Origin: G963422745 sp963422745
Lineage (GTDB): Bacteria > Actinomycetota > Acidimicrobiia > Acidimicrobiales > Aldehydirespiratoraceae
Reading direction: 5' to 3'
Assembly: GCA_963422745.1 (NCBI GenBank)
Contig: OY730477.1
Coordinates: 3,162,001-3,226,000, forward strand
DNA length: 64,000 nucleotides
Of the stretch, positions 17,873 to 27,613 are shown piece by piece (positions within the stretch are counted from its first letter, which is position 1; each line of letters begins with the position of its first letter). Both the position numbers and the translations under genes were made by a program. The notes beneath the pieces were generated by a model, which did not search any database, was not told the origin of the DNA, and worked only from the letters and a program-made list of their open reading frames with translations.

Positions 17873-19164
17873 TCAGCGGGATCGGAGTATCTTGACGTCG
17901 GCGTAGTTGGACCCGGTTCCCCAGCTCCCCGAAGTGCCTCTTCGATCAACAGCCTTGACCCGATAGTAATACTCAACACCCGGCGACAACCCCGAAACGC
18001 CATCCCTGAACACAGGAGAGCTGGTTGTACCGATCTGCTCGTACTCGATGCCCTCAACGGCTGCCCGACGATACACCTCGTATGCTGCCGGGTGCCCCGG
18101 AGGAGCCGTCCAAGAAACCACCACAGAACCAGCACCAAGCACCGCGGACAAGCCACTTGGCGGCGGAGTATAAATCGCAGCGGCATAATTTGAACCGGAT
18201 CCCCAGCCACCTAAGAGTTCGTAATGGTTAACGGACTTGACCCGATAGTAATACTCAACACCAGGCGTCAACCCCGACACAGGATCCCTGTAAAAGGTAC
18301 CATGAACATTATCACCGCTGGTTGTACCGATCAGTTCGTACTCAGCGCCCTTAACCGCCGCCCGACGATACACCTCATATCTTGCCGAAAGCGGAATCGG
18401 AGCCGTCCAAGAAACCACCACCGAATCAAAATGCTTATTGAACACAGCCGACAATACACGTGGTGCTGGGACGGTCAAAGCGGCGTAATTCGAACCCGAC
18501 CCCCAACCACCTTCACGCCCCATACTATCAACAGCCCGGATCCGATAGTAATATTCAACACCCGACTTCAATGCCCCAGCACTGGTCTTAGAGTGAGAGT
18601 CAGCTTCTGATGGATAACGTTTGGGTGGCACAGAATTAATTCGCTTGTACTTGTCGCCCTTGACTGCCTCCCGACGATACACCACATATCCATTCACATC
18701 CCCCGCCGGAGCCGTCCAAGAAACCACCACCTCGTGCAGATTATTGATGGCTGCGGACAAACCACTTGGTGCTGGGGTGGTCACAGAGGCGTAATTCGAA
18801 CCCGAGCCCCAACCACCTACGAGCCCCTCACTGTCAACGGCCTCACCCGATAGTAATACTCAAAACCCGGTGACAACCCCGAAACAGGATCCCTGAAAAC
18901 AGTGGCGCCGCTGGTTGTACCGATCTGCTCATACCCATCGCCCTCAAGCGCCGCCCGACGATACACCTGATATGTCACCGCACCGCTAGCCGGAGCCGTC
19001 CAAGAAACCACCACATCATCAGCACTCACCACCGCAAACAAATCACCCGGAGCACTCTCAGAGTCAGCCGACGCAGCCCCCGCAGCAGCAACCGACACCA
19101 GCACTGCACCAACAAACCAACAAAACACCACCATCGGCCACCGCCCCCACACAAACCGAATCAC
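17873..19164 (-). pseudogene. FN3-repeat protein, array copy 6, one frameshift
   Basis: Two overlapping frames make one four-domain copy. The 5' part (start GTG 19164, short signal-peptide allele, first FN3 domain) ends at YYYRVRPLTVRGS. The 3' part (from about 18835 down) continues with the expected linker and three more FN3 domains. The cause is one missing T in CAACGGCCTCACCC near 18840, where the paralogues read CAACGGCCTTCACCC. Otherwise the copy is intact, with ribosome site and -10, so the lesion is recent or a sequencing error. Confidence 0.75.
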
Positions 19165-19203
19165 AACTATCCCCCTCGTTAGTTCCCGGCTATGAGAAAC
19201 AAG

Positions 19204-19209
19204 ATCCTA
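19204..19209 (-). promoter_or_regulatory. Predicted -10 element of FN3 copy 6
   Basis: TAGGAT on the minus strand, 40 bases from the start, at the conserved array position. Confidence 0.4.
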
Positions 19210-19279
19210 GCCACCCGTCCAACCAAACACACAAACACCCTCCTTGATCAGCCTCCGATTCAACCCAGACAAAGCTAGA

Positions 19280-19394
19280 GGGAACGACGCGAGCAAATGG
19301 AAACACCCGTTGGGTCGGGCGAGTTCGCAGCAGCACGGATCCTCGTCTCACTACGGACCAGCGCACCGTAAGAAGCACCACAACCAACCCGTAA
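19280..19394 (+). pseudogene. dtxR remnant 5 (two short fragments)
   Basis: The EAGKW-region codons (GACGCGAGCAAATGG) are joined directly to the segment for PVGSGEFAAARILVS near the C-terminus, followed by a small insertion and the terminal codons. More than three quarters of the gene is missing. Remnants at 21091 and 28369 have the same overall structure. Confidence 0.6.
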
Positions 19395-19497
19395 CTGCGC
19401 AGCAATGCCCTCACGCAACAAGGTAGACCGCCAACCGTGATCAAGGCTAACTGTGATCACGGCGACAAATCACCACCCCATTGGGCATCTCCCTCCA

Positions 19498-19708
19498 GTT
19501 TGCGTCAGCCGAACCGGGGTATCTTCTTGCTGTCTGCGTCAGCCGAACCGGGGTATCTTCTTGCTGTCTGCGTCAGCCGAACCGGGGTATCTTCTTGCTG
19601 TCTGCGTCAGCCGAACCGGGGTATCTTCTTGCTGTCTGCGTCAGCCGAACCGGGGTATCTTCTTGCTGTCTGCGTCAGCCGAACCGGGGTATCTTCTTGC
19701 TGTCTGCG
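19498..19708. repeat. 34-base tandem repeat (six copies) at the 3' end of FN3 copy 7
   Basis: Units begin at 19498, 19532, 19566, 19600, 19634 and 19668 and are almost perfect; a seventh, diverged unit merges into the FN3 copy 7 stop region. The core GCGTCAGCCGAACCGGGG plus TATCTT is the antisense of the FN3 3' terminus, so this is an amplified gene end lying just downstream of the stop. The spurious open frames across it reflect the 34-base period. There are no spacers, so it is not a CRISPR. Confidence 0.9.
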
Positions 19709-20968
19709 TCAGCGGGATCGGGACATCTTGACATCAGCGTAGTTGGACCCGGTTCCCCAGCTCCCCGAAGATCCTCTTCTGTCGACGGCCTTGACCCGAT
19801 AGTAATACTCAACCCCCGGCGACAACCCCGAAACACCATCCCTGTAAACGGTAGAGCCGCTGGTTGTGCCGATCTGCTGATATTCATCACCCTCAACGGC
19901 TGCCCGACGATACACCTCATACCCTGCCGGATGCCCCAACGGAGCCGTCCAAGAAACCACCACAGAACCAGCACTCACCACCGCAGACAAACCACTTGGC
20001 GGCGGGGTATATATCGCAGCGCCGTAATTCGAACTCGACCCCCAACCACCCAAGTATTCATGATCGTCAACGGCCTTCACCCGATAATAGTACTCAACCC
20101 CCGGCGTCAACCCCGAAACATGATCCGTGTAAACAGTCGCACGGGTTGTACCAATCCGTTTGTAGACACTGCCCTTAACCGCAGCCCGACGATACACCTC
20201 ATATGTTATCGCACCTCCGAACGGAACTGTCCAAGTCACCTCCACCGAACCAGCACTATACCCCGCCGACAAAACACGTGGTGCTGGGACGGTCAGAGCG
20301 GCATAATTCGAACCCGACCCCCAACCACCTACATGCCCCTGACTGTCAACGGCCTTGACCCGATAGTAATACTCAAAACCCGACCTCAATAACTCGGCAT
20401 TATTCCAATAGCTAGTATAGTATGCACCAGCAATTCGTATGTACTTATCGCCCTTGACCGCAGCCCGACGATATACCTCATATTCCTTCACGATCCCAGC
20501 CGGAGCCGTCCAAGTCACCACCACATCATCGTCAGCAGTGAGAGTTGCCTTCAAGTCACCTGGTGCTGGGGTAGTCAGAGCGGCGTAATTCGAACCCGGT
20601 CCCCAACCACCGACGCGCCCCTGACTATCAACCGCCTTGACCCGATAGTAATACTCAAAACCCGGCGACAACCCCGAAATACGATCCCTGAAAACAGTAG
20701 AGCCAGTGGTAGCAATCTGTTTGTACTCATCGCCCTCAACCGCCACCCGACGATACACCTGATATGTCACCGCACCCCCAGCCGGAGCCGTCCAAGAAAC
20801 CACCACAACATCATCATCAAGCACCGCCGACAAACCACTTGGAGAGTCAGGCGACGCAGCCCCCGCAGCAACAACCCACACCGACAACAACCACAACACA
20901 ACCAACCCTGCACCAACAAACCAACAAGACACCACCATCGGCCACCGCCCCCATACAGACCGCGTCAC
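19709..20968 (-). CDS. Secreted FN3-repeat protein, array copy 7 (four FN3 domains)
   Basis: 419 aa from GTG 20968 (VTRSVWGRWPMVVSCW), preceded by AGAGGGGGACAGTT; the longer open frame to 21265 is ignored because it runs over the promoter and dtxR remnant. The signal peptide is the long allele. Four FN3 domains follow: PSGLSAVLDDDVVV, PGDLKATLTADDD, PRVLSAGYSAGSVEV and PSGLSAVVSAGS. The frame is intact. The 34-base repeat lies immediately downstream. Confidence 0.85.
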   Translation of the reverse strand: MTRSVWGRWPMVVSCWFVGAGLVVLWLLSVWVVAAGAASPDSPSGLSAVLDDDVVVVSWTAPAGGAVTYQVYRRVAVEGDEYKQIATTGSTVFRDRISGLSPGFEYYYRVKAVDSQGRVGGWGPGSNYAALTTPAPGDLKATLTADDDVVVTWTAPAGIVKEYEVYRRAAVKGDKYIRIAGAYYTSYWNNAELLRSGFEYYYRVKAVDSQGHVGGWGSGSNYAALTVPAPRVLSAGYSAGSVEVTWTVPFGGAITYEVYRRAAVKGSVYKRIGTTRATVYTDHVSGLTPGVEYYYRVKAVDDHEYLGGWGSSSNYGAAIYTPPPSGLSAVVSAGSVVVSWTAPLGHPAGYEVYRRAAVEGDEYQQIGTTSGSTVYRDGVSGLSPGVEYYYRVKAVDRRGSSGSWGTGSNYADVKMSRSR

Positions 20969-21008
20969 AACTGTCCCCCTCTTTAGTTTCCCAGCTACGA
21001 GAAACAAG

Positions 21009-21014
21009 ACCATA
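21009..21014 (-). promoter_or_regulatory. Predicted -10 element of FN3 copy 7
   Basis: TATGGT on the minus strand, 41 bases from the start, the weakest version of the conserved hexamer. Confidence 0.35.
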
Positions 21015-21090
21015 GCCACCGTCCAACCAACCCTAACCTTGATCGGCCTGCGACTGCAAACCCAGACAACTGAATCGCGAAGTAAAGGCC

Positions 21091-21201
21091 GAACGAGGCG
21101 GGCAAATGCGAGCACCCATTTGGGTTGGCAAGTTCGCAGCAGCACGAATCCTCGTCTCACCGGACCAGAACACCTCAGAAACCACGACAATAAACCCGTA
21201 A
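21091..21201 (+). pseudogene. dtxR remnant 6
   Basis: GAACGAGGCGGGCAAATGCG (EAGK region) is joined to codons for the PVGVGEFAAARILVSPDQ segment and ends in TAA. The structure matches the remnant at 28369, down to the ACCACGACAATAAACCC tail, so the two are copies of one deleted ancestor. Confidence 0.65.
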
Positions 21202-21257
21202 ACCGCGAACCATAACTCACACAACAACGCACCCCGCTAGCTGCAATCAAGCTAGCT

Positions 21258-21435
21258 GTGATCAAGGCAACGAATCACCACCACCCAGGTGAGCACGGCG
21301 GACAGGGGCCACCAGCACCCCCTTCTTCGCAGCGGGCTTGCTCCCTGTTCCCAGGTGAGCACGGCGGACAGGGACTACCAGCACCACCGATGCCAGCGCT
21401 CCCTGCGGCCAAAGCAACCCCGCTAGCTGTGATCA
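21258..21435 (-). pseudogene. Fossil of the fbpB 3' end inside the array, partly duplicated
   Basis: Read on the minus strand, 21352-21410 matches almost base for base the C-terminal coding region of the real fbpB at about 30830-30890 (codons for ALASVVLVALSAVLTW). A second shorter copy lies at 21277-21310, and GATCAAGGCGACGAATCACC (last codons and stop) occurs at both ends. The unit is thus present about one and a half times with a filler between. It is the longest fbpB fossil in the array; the other junctions keep only about 35 bases. Confidence 0.8.
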
Positions 21436-21481
21436 AGGCGACGAATCACCACCTATGTGGGCATCTACTACTTCGTTTGCG

Positions 21482-23072
21482 TCAGCCGGGGCGGGGCATC
21501 TTGACATCGGCGTAGTTGGACCCGGTTCCCCAGCTCCCTGAAGATCCTCTTCTGTCAACAGTCTTGACCCGATAGTAATACTCAACACCCGGCGTCAACC
21601 CCGAAACACGATCCCTGTAAACGGTAGAGCCGCTGGTTGTGCCGATCTGCTCATACCCATCGCCTTCAACGGCCGCCCGACGATACACCTCATATCCTGC
21701 TGGGTGCCCCGGCGGAGCCGTCCAAGAAACCACCACAGAACCAGCACTCACCACTGCCGACAAACCACTTGGCGGCGGGGTATAAATCGCAGCGGCGTAA
21801 TTCGAACTCGACCCCCAACCACCTAAGTATTGGTAATGGTTAACGGCTTTGACTCGATAGTAATACTCAACACCCGGCGTCAACCCCGAAACAGGATCCC
21901 TGAAAACAGTACCGTGAACATTAACGCCGCTGGTTGTACCAATCCGCTCATACTCACTTCCCTTGACCGCAGCCCGACGATACACCTCATATCTTGCCGA
22001 ACGCCCAATCGGAGCCGTCCAAGAAACCTCCACCGAATCATAATGCTTGTTGAACACAGCCGACAATACACGTGGTGCTGGGATGGTCAAAGCGGCGTAA
22101 TTCGAACCCGACCCCCAACCACCTACACGCCCCCTGACTGTCAACCGCCTTGACCCGATAGTAATACTCAACACCCGACTTGAATTGCCCGGCATGGGGC
22201 CCATTCAAGATAACCGTACTGCCTGGCGGAATACTATCTGGCGGACTGGAAGTCTTATAGTCTATTGGCTTGTACTTGTCGCCCTTGACCGCCTCCCGAT
22301 GATACACCTCATATTCATACACATCCCCAGCCGGAGCCGTCCAAGAAAACACCACGTAATTGCCATCATTGATCGTTGCCGACAAACCACTTGGTGCTGG
22401 AGTGGTCACAGCGGCGTAATTCGAACCCGAGCCCCAACCAGCCAATGATCCCTTTCTATCAACAGCCTTCACCCGATAGTAATACTCAAAACCCGGCGAC
22501 AACCCCGAAACACGATCCCTGTAAACAGTAGCGCGGGTTGTACCAATCCGCTCATATTCGTCGCCCTCAAACGCCACCCGACGAAACACCACATATTCTG
22601 CCGGGTGCCCCGGCGGAGCTGTCCAAGAAACTACCACAGAACCAGCACTCACCACCGCAGACAAACCACTCGGCGGCGGAGTATAAATCGCAACGGCAAA
22701 ATTCGAACCCGGCCCCCAACCACCTAAGGACCCCTTGCTATCAACCGCCTTCACCCGATAGTAATACTCAACCCCCGGCGACAACCCCGAAACAGGATCC
22801 CTGAAAACAGTAGAGCCACGGGTTGCACCAATCCGCTCATAATCACTGCCCTCAAGCGCCGCCCGACGATACACCTGATATTCATTCACATCCCCAGCCG
22901 GAGCCGTCCAAGAAACCACCACAGAACCATCACTCACCACCGCAGAAAGATCACGCGGAGAACTCTCAGACTGTGCCGACGCAGCCCCCGCAGCAACAAC
23001 CGACACCAACACAGCACCAACAAACCAACAAAACACCACCATCGGCCACCGCCCCCACACAGACCGAATCAC
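21482..23072 (-). pseudogene. FN3-repeat protein, array copy 8, five domains, one frameshift
   Basis: The 5' part starts at GTG 23072 (VIRSVWGRWPMVVFCW, short signal peptide allele) and encodes three FN3 domains, then runs off frame at YYYRVKAVDSQGACRWLG. The 3' part encodes the last two domains. The lesion is one extra C near 22133 (ACGCCCCCTGAC where intact paralogues have ACGCCCCTGAC). The identical extra C occurs in copy 9. The 5' half is nearly identical to copy 12. All other signals are intact. Confidence 0.75.
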
Positions 23073-23109
23073 AACTTTGTCCCCCTCTTGAGTTCCCGGG
23101 CATGAGAAA

Positions 23110-23115
23110 ATCATA
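23110..23115 (-). promoter_or_regulatory. Predicted -10 element of FN3 copy 8
   Basis: TATGAT on the minus strand, 38 bases before the start, at the conserved array position. Confidence 0.45.
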
Positions 23116-23268
23116 GCCACCGTCCAACCAGACGCACAAACCCTACCTTGATTGGCCTCCGACTTCAAGCCCAGAGAAATCGAATCGTGTCATTGCAGTG
23201 AATGCTGTAGCTGAGGTTCGTGAGCGTCACTTGACCGAAGGGGCTGCCGGTGTCGCAATGGCTAGGCA

Positions 23269-23382
23269 GTGAACGTGTCACGAAACTACGAGTCACCGTT
23301 GAGCGGCATCACGCTTTTCAAGGAGTACTGCGAGGCGATCGGATCCTCGTCTCACTGGACTAGCACACCGGCAAACCCGTAA
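23269..23382 (+). pseudogene. dtxR remnant 7 (N-terminus fused to C-terminus)
   Basis: Same architecture and junction as the remnant at 17643: the start GTGAACGTGTCAC, about 20 N-terminal codons ending in GAGGCGATC, then GGATCCTCGTCTC and the tail to TAA. A further C-to-T change makes an early stop (TGGACTAGC). Confidence 0.7.
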
Positions 23383-23479
23383 ACGGCGCAACCATAGCCC
23401 TCGCGCGACTAGGCACCCCGCCAACTACGATCATAGTTTGGCTGCGATCAAGGCGGCGGATCACCACCCCGGTGGATAT

Positions 23480-23585
23480 CTTCTAGCAGTCAGCGTCAAC
23501 CAGATCGGGATATCTTCTAGCAGTCAGCGTCAGCCGGACCGAGGTATCTTCTAGCAGTCTGCGTCAGCCGGATCGGGGTATCTTG
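23480..23585. repeat. Tandem repeat of the FN3 3' terminus, about 36 bases, three copies
   Basis: Units contain TATCTTCTAGCAGTC and GCGTCA followed by a variant of CCGGATCGGG. The last unit merges into the copy 9 stop region. It is a diverged version of the 34-base array near 19.5 kb and of a single extra unit near 13975, so 3' termini have been duplicated independently at several copies. Confidence 0.75.
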
Positions 23586-24568
23586 ACGTCGGCGTAGTTG
23601 GACCCGGTCCCCCAGCTCCCTGAAGATCCTTTTCTGTCGACGGCCTTGACCCGATAGTAATACTCAACACCTGGCGTCAACCCCGACACGCGATCCCTGT
23701 AAACAGTGGAGCCGCTGGTTGTGCCGATCTGCTGATATTCATCGCCCTCAACGGCCGCCCGACGATACACCTCATATCCTGCAGGATTCCCCAGCGGAGC
23801 CGTCCAAGAAACCACCACAGAACCAGCACTCACCACCGCAGACAAACCACTCGGCGGCGGGGTATAAATCGCAGCAGCGTAATTCGAACCCGATCCCCAA
23901 CCACCCAAGTATTCATAATGGTCAACGGCCTTCACCCGATAATAGTATTCAACACCAGGCGTCAACCCCGACACATTATCCGTGTAGACAGTCGCACGGG
24001 TTGTATCAATCCGTTTGTAGACACTGCCCTTAACCGCCGCCCGACGATACACCTCGTATATTATCGCACCTCCGAACGGAACTGTCCAAGTCACTTCCAC
24101 CGAACCAGCACTATACTACGCCGACAAAATACGTGGTGCTGGGACGGTCAGAGTGGCGTAATTTGAACCCGATCCCCAACCACCTACACGCCCCCTGACT
24201 GTCAACCGCCTTGACCCGATAGTAATACTCAAAACCCGACCTCAATACCTCGGCATTACTCCAATAGCTAGTAGAGGATGTAGGAGCAATTCGTTTGTAC
24301 TTATCGCCCTTGATCGCCGCCCGACGATACACCTGATATTCTTTCACGATCCCAGCAGGAGCCGTCCAAGTCACCATCACAACATCGTCAGCACTGAGAG
24401 TTGCCTTCAAGTCACCTGGTGCTGGGGTAGACAAATCACCCGGAGAACCCTCAGAGTCTGCCGACGCAGCCCCAGCAGCAACCGACACCGACAACACAAC
24501 CAACACTGCACCAACAAACCAACAAACCAACCAAACACCACCATAGGCCACCACACAGACCGCGTCAC
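23564..24568 (-). pseudogene. FN3-repeat protein, array copy 9, multiply disrupted
   Basis: The start GTG at 24568 (VTRSVW) survives, but a deletion in the signal-peptide codons shifts the frame. The signal segment is fused to a mid-gene domain (SPGDLSTPAPGDLKATLS), removing most of the first FN3 domain. The extra C also seen in copy 8 occurs near 24190, and a stop replaces a codon in YSAG (CTATACTACG near 24115). The last one and a half FN3 domains are open from 24100 down. With at least three lesions this is a true pseudogene. Confidence 0.8.
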
Positions 24569-24583
24569 AACTGTCCCCCTCTT

Positions 24584-24685
24584 TAGTTCCCGGCTATCTT
24601 TAGTTCCCGGCTATCTCTAGTTCCCGGCTATCTCTAGTTCCCGGCTATCTCTAGTTCCCGGCTATCTCTAGTTCCCGGCTATAAG
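24584..24685. repeat. 17-base tandem repeat, six copies, in the leader of FN3 copy 9
   Basis: Units TAGTTCCCGGCTATCTC start at 24584, 24601, 24618, 24635, 24652 and 24669. The unit occurs once in most FN3 leaders and twice in copies 3 and 12 (near 13293 and 30222). It lies between the predicted -10 and the ribosome site, so it lengthens the 5' UTR from about 40 to about 120 bases here. Confidence 0.9.
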
Positions 24686-24688
24686 AAA

Positions 24689-24694
24689 ATCATA
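24689..24694 (-). promoter_or_regulatory. Predicted -10 element of FN3 copy 9
   Basis: TATGAT on the minus strand, separated from the start by the six-fold 17-base repeat (about 121 bases). Confidence 0.4.
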
Positions 24695-24780
24695 GCCACC
24701 GTCCAACCAAACGCACAAACACCCTCCTATGATTTGACCTCCGACCTCAAACCCAGACAACCGAATCGCGTAGTTAGAGC

Positions 24781-25183
24781 GAACGAGGCGGGTAAATGGG
24801 AGCACGTGATCTCGCCGCTTGTTGAGCGGGCGATGATGACACGACTCGGCCAGCCGACCGCATGTCCGCACGGTAACCCGATTCCGGGCACCGACTACGT
24901 GGCACCCCCTGCCCTGGTCCCTCTCGGCACACTTGATGTCAACACCGACTTCACCGTTCACCGAATCCCCGAAGAACTCGAATTCACCGACGGAATGCTT
25001 GACTTCCTAGAACGGTCATCAATCACCCCAGGAACTCGCGGCAAAGTCATCGAGTCGGCCCCCGACGGCACCACAACACTAAGTATCGGCGAAGTACCCG
25101 TTGGGATCGGAGAATTCGCAGCAGCACGGATCCTCGTCTCACCAGACCAACGCACTTCAGAAAACACCACAACGAACCCGTAA
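24781..25183 (+). pseudogene. dtxR remnant 8 (C-terminal half, open frame)
   Basis: The best preserved remnant. The frame is open from EAGKWEHVISPLVERAMM to the normal stop, including the whole SH3-like domain (TDFTVHRIPEELEFTDG...). The helix-turn-helix and most of the dimerisation domain are missing, replaced by upstream non-coding sequence (an ATG exists at 24734). A truncated protein could be made but could not bind DNA. Few amino acid changes from the intact regulator suggest recent loss. Confidence 0.75.
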
Positions 25184-25281
25184 ACTGCGTGACCACAACT
25201 CACACAACAAAGCACCCCGCTAGCTGTGATCACACGGTGAGGAATCACCACCACCCAGGTGAGTATCTCCTCCAGTCTGCG

Positions 25282-26879
25282 TCAGCGCGGTCGGGGTATC
25301 TTGACATTGGCGTAGTTGGACCCGGTCCCCCAGCTCCCTGAAGATCCTCTTCTGTCGACGGCTTTGACCCGATAGTAATACTCAACACCCGGCGTCAACC
25401 CCGCAACACGATCCCTGTAAACAGTGGAGCCGCTGGTCGTACCGATCTTCTTGTACCCGTCGCCCTCAACGGCCGCCCGACGATAGACCTCATATCGTGC
25501 TGGGTGCCCCGGCGGAGCCTTCCAAGAAACCACCACAGAACCAGCACTAAGCACCGCCGACAAACCACTTGGCGGCGGGGTATAGATCGCAGCGGCATAA
25601 TTCGAACCCGATCCCCAACCACCTAAGGATTGATACTGGTTAACGGCCTTGACCCGATAGTAATACTCAACACCCGGCGTCAACCCCGAAACAGGATCTC
25701 TATAAACAGTACCGTGAACAGTAGCACCACTGGTTGTACCGATTAGTTCATACTCACTGCCCTTGACCGCCGCCCGACGATATACCTCATATCTCGCTGA
25801 ACGCCCAATCGGAGCCGTCCAAGAAACCTCTATCGAATCATAATATTTGTTGAAAACTGCCGACAAACCACTTGGTGCTGGGATGGTCACAGCGGCATAA
25901 TTCGAACCCGAACCCCAACTACCTTCGCGCCCCTGACTGTCAACAGCCTTCATTCGAAAGTAATACTCAACACCCGACTTCAATTGCCCGGCATTGGCCA
26001 CATAGAAAGTGTCAGGGCCCGACGAGCCTCTGGATAGCACAGAATCAATTCGCTTGTACTTATCGCCCTTGACCGCCTCCCGACGATACACCGTATATTC
26101 ATTCACATACCCAGACGGAGCCGCCCAAGAAACCACCACTTCGCTCTTGTCATTGATCACTGCCGACAAACCACTTGGTGCTGGAGTGCTCACAGCGGCA
26201 TAATTCGAACCCGGCCCCCAACTACGCAAGGATCCTATTCTGTCGACGGCCTTGACCCGATAGTAATACTCAAGACCCGGCAACAACCCCGACACAGGAT
26301 CCTTGAACACAGTCGAGCCGCTGGTTGTGCCGATCCGCTCATACCATCGCCCTCAACCGCTGCCCGACGATACACCACATATCCTTTCAGATCCCTAGCC
26401 GGAGCCGTCCAAGAAAACACCACAGAACCAGCACTCACCACCGCAGACAAACCACTTGGCGGCGGGACATAAATCGCAGTGGCATAGTTCGAAAACCATC
26501 CCCAACTCCCTAGAGTTCCCTTTCTATCAACAGCCTTCACCCGATAGAAATACTGAACACCCGGCGTCAACCCCGAAATAGGGTCCCTGAAAACAGTTGA
26601 GCCGCTGGTTGTACCAATCTGTTCTTGCTCACCGCCCTCAACCGCTGCCCGACGATACACCACATATCCTTTCACATCCCCAGCCGGAGCCGTCCAAGAA
26701 AACACCACAGAACCAGCACTCAGCACCGCAGACAAATTACTCGGAGCATTCTCAGGGTCAGGCGGCGCAGGCTCAGCAGCAGCAACCGACACCGACAACA
26801 ACCACGACACAACCAACACTGCACCGACAAGACAGCAAAGCACCACTATTCGGCCACCGCCCCACACAGACCGAATCAC
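25282..26879 (-). pseudogene. FN3-repeat protein, array copy 10, five domains, one net frameshift
   Basis: Starts at GTG 26879. The signal peptide reads MIRSVWGGGRIVVLCC where the others have WGRWPMVV: a lost C and a gained T a few bases apart shift the frame briefly and restore it. Two FN3 domains follow. A missing C near 26343 (CTCATACCATCGCC instead of CTCATACCCATCGCC) then ends the frame, and the remaining three domains continue in the next frame from 26310. Apart from that base the gene is complete. Confidence 0.75.
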
Positions 26880-26920
26880 AAACTTGTCCCCCTCTTTAGT
26901 TCCCGGCTATGAGAAACAAG

Positions 26921-26926
26921 ATCTTA
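26921..26926 (-). promoter_or_regulatory. Predicted -10 element of FN3 copy 10
   Basis: TAAGAT on the minus strand, 42 bases before the start, at the conserved array position. Confidence 0.45.
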
Positions 26927-27029
26927 GCCACCGTCCAACCAAACACACAAGAGCCCTACCTTGATCGGCAACCCCTAACCTTGATCGGCCTGCGACCTCA
27001 AGCCGAGACAACCGAATCGCGTAGTTAGA

Positions 27030-27468
27030 GTGAATGAGGCGGGCAAATCGGAGCAAGCGATCTCACCGCTCGTGAACGGGCGATGATGACACGACTCGGC
27101 CAGGCCGACCCCTATGTCCGCACGGCAAACCGATTCCGGGCACCAACCACGTGGCGCCCCCTGCCCTGGTCACTCTCGACACACAGGTCCCCTCTCAACA
27201 CACAGGTCCCCTCTCGACACACCTGCGCGTCAACACCGATTTCACGGTTCACCGAATCCCCGAAGAAAGTCGAATTCACCAATGGAATGCTTGACTTCCT
27301 AGAACGGTCCTCAATCATCCCAGGAACTCGCGGGAAAGTCATCGAGCCCCCCCCCCCGACGGCACCGCCATCGGCGAGGCCCCCGTTGGGGTCGGAGAGT
27401 TAGCAGCAGCACGGATCCTTGTCTCAGCGGATCAGAACACCGATGAAAACACCACAACAAACCCATAA
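27030..27468 (+). pseudogene. dtxR remnant 9 (C-terminal half, frameshifted)
   Basis: Covers the same region as the remnant at 24781 but with several frameshifts. ACACAGGTCCCCTCTC is tandemly duplicated near 27180-27215, a run of nine or ten C lies near 27350, and codons are lost around the VPVGVGEF region. It ends at the conserved CCCATAA. Confidence 0.7.
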
Positions 27469-27613
27469 CTGAGTGACCATAACTCACGCAACAAGACACC
27501 CCGCTAACCGTGATCAAGGCAACTGTGATCAAGGTTAGCTGTGATCACAGCGACGAATTACCACCACCCAGGTGGGCATCTCGTTCTTCCCGTGTGCGTC
27601 AGCCAGATCGGGA

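Noticed and set aside
19498..19708. 34-base repeat resembling a CRISPR array
   Set aside because: Units are directly adjacent with no spacers and derive from the FN3 3' terminus.
24734..25183. 149-codon frame as a functional short regulator
   Set aside because: It lacks the helix-turn-helix and joins non-coding sequence to the C-terminal half of dtxR; treated as a remnant.
27539..27556. GCTGTGATCACAGC as a CRP/FNR-type operator
   Set aside because: The half-sites abut without the six-base spacer, and the element derives from the repeated fbpB stop region; more likely a chance palindrome or 3' structure.
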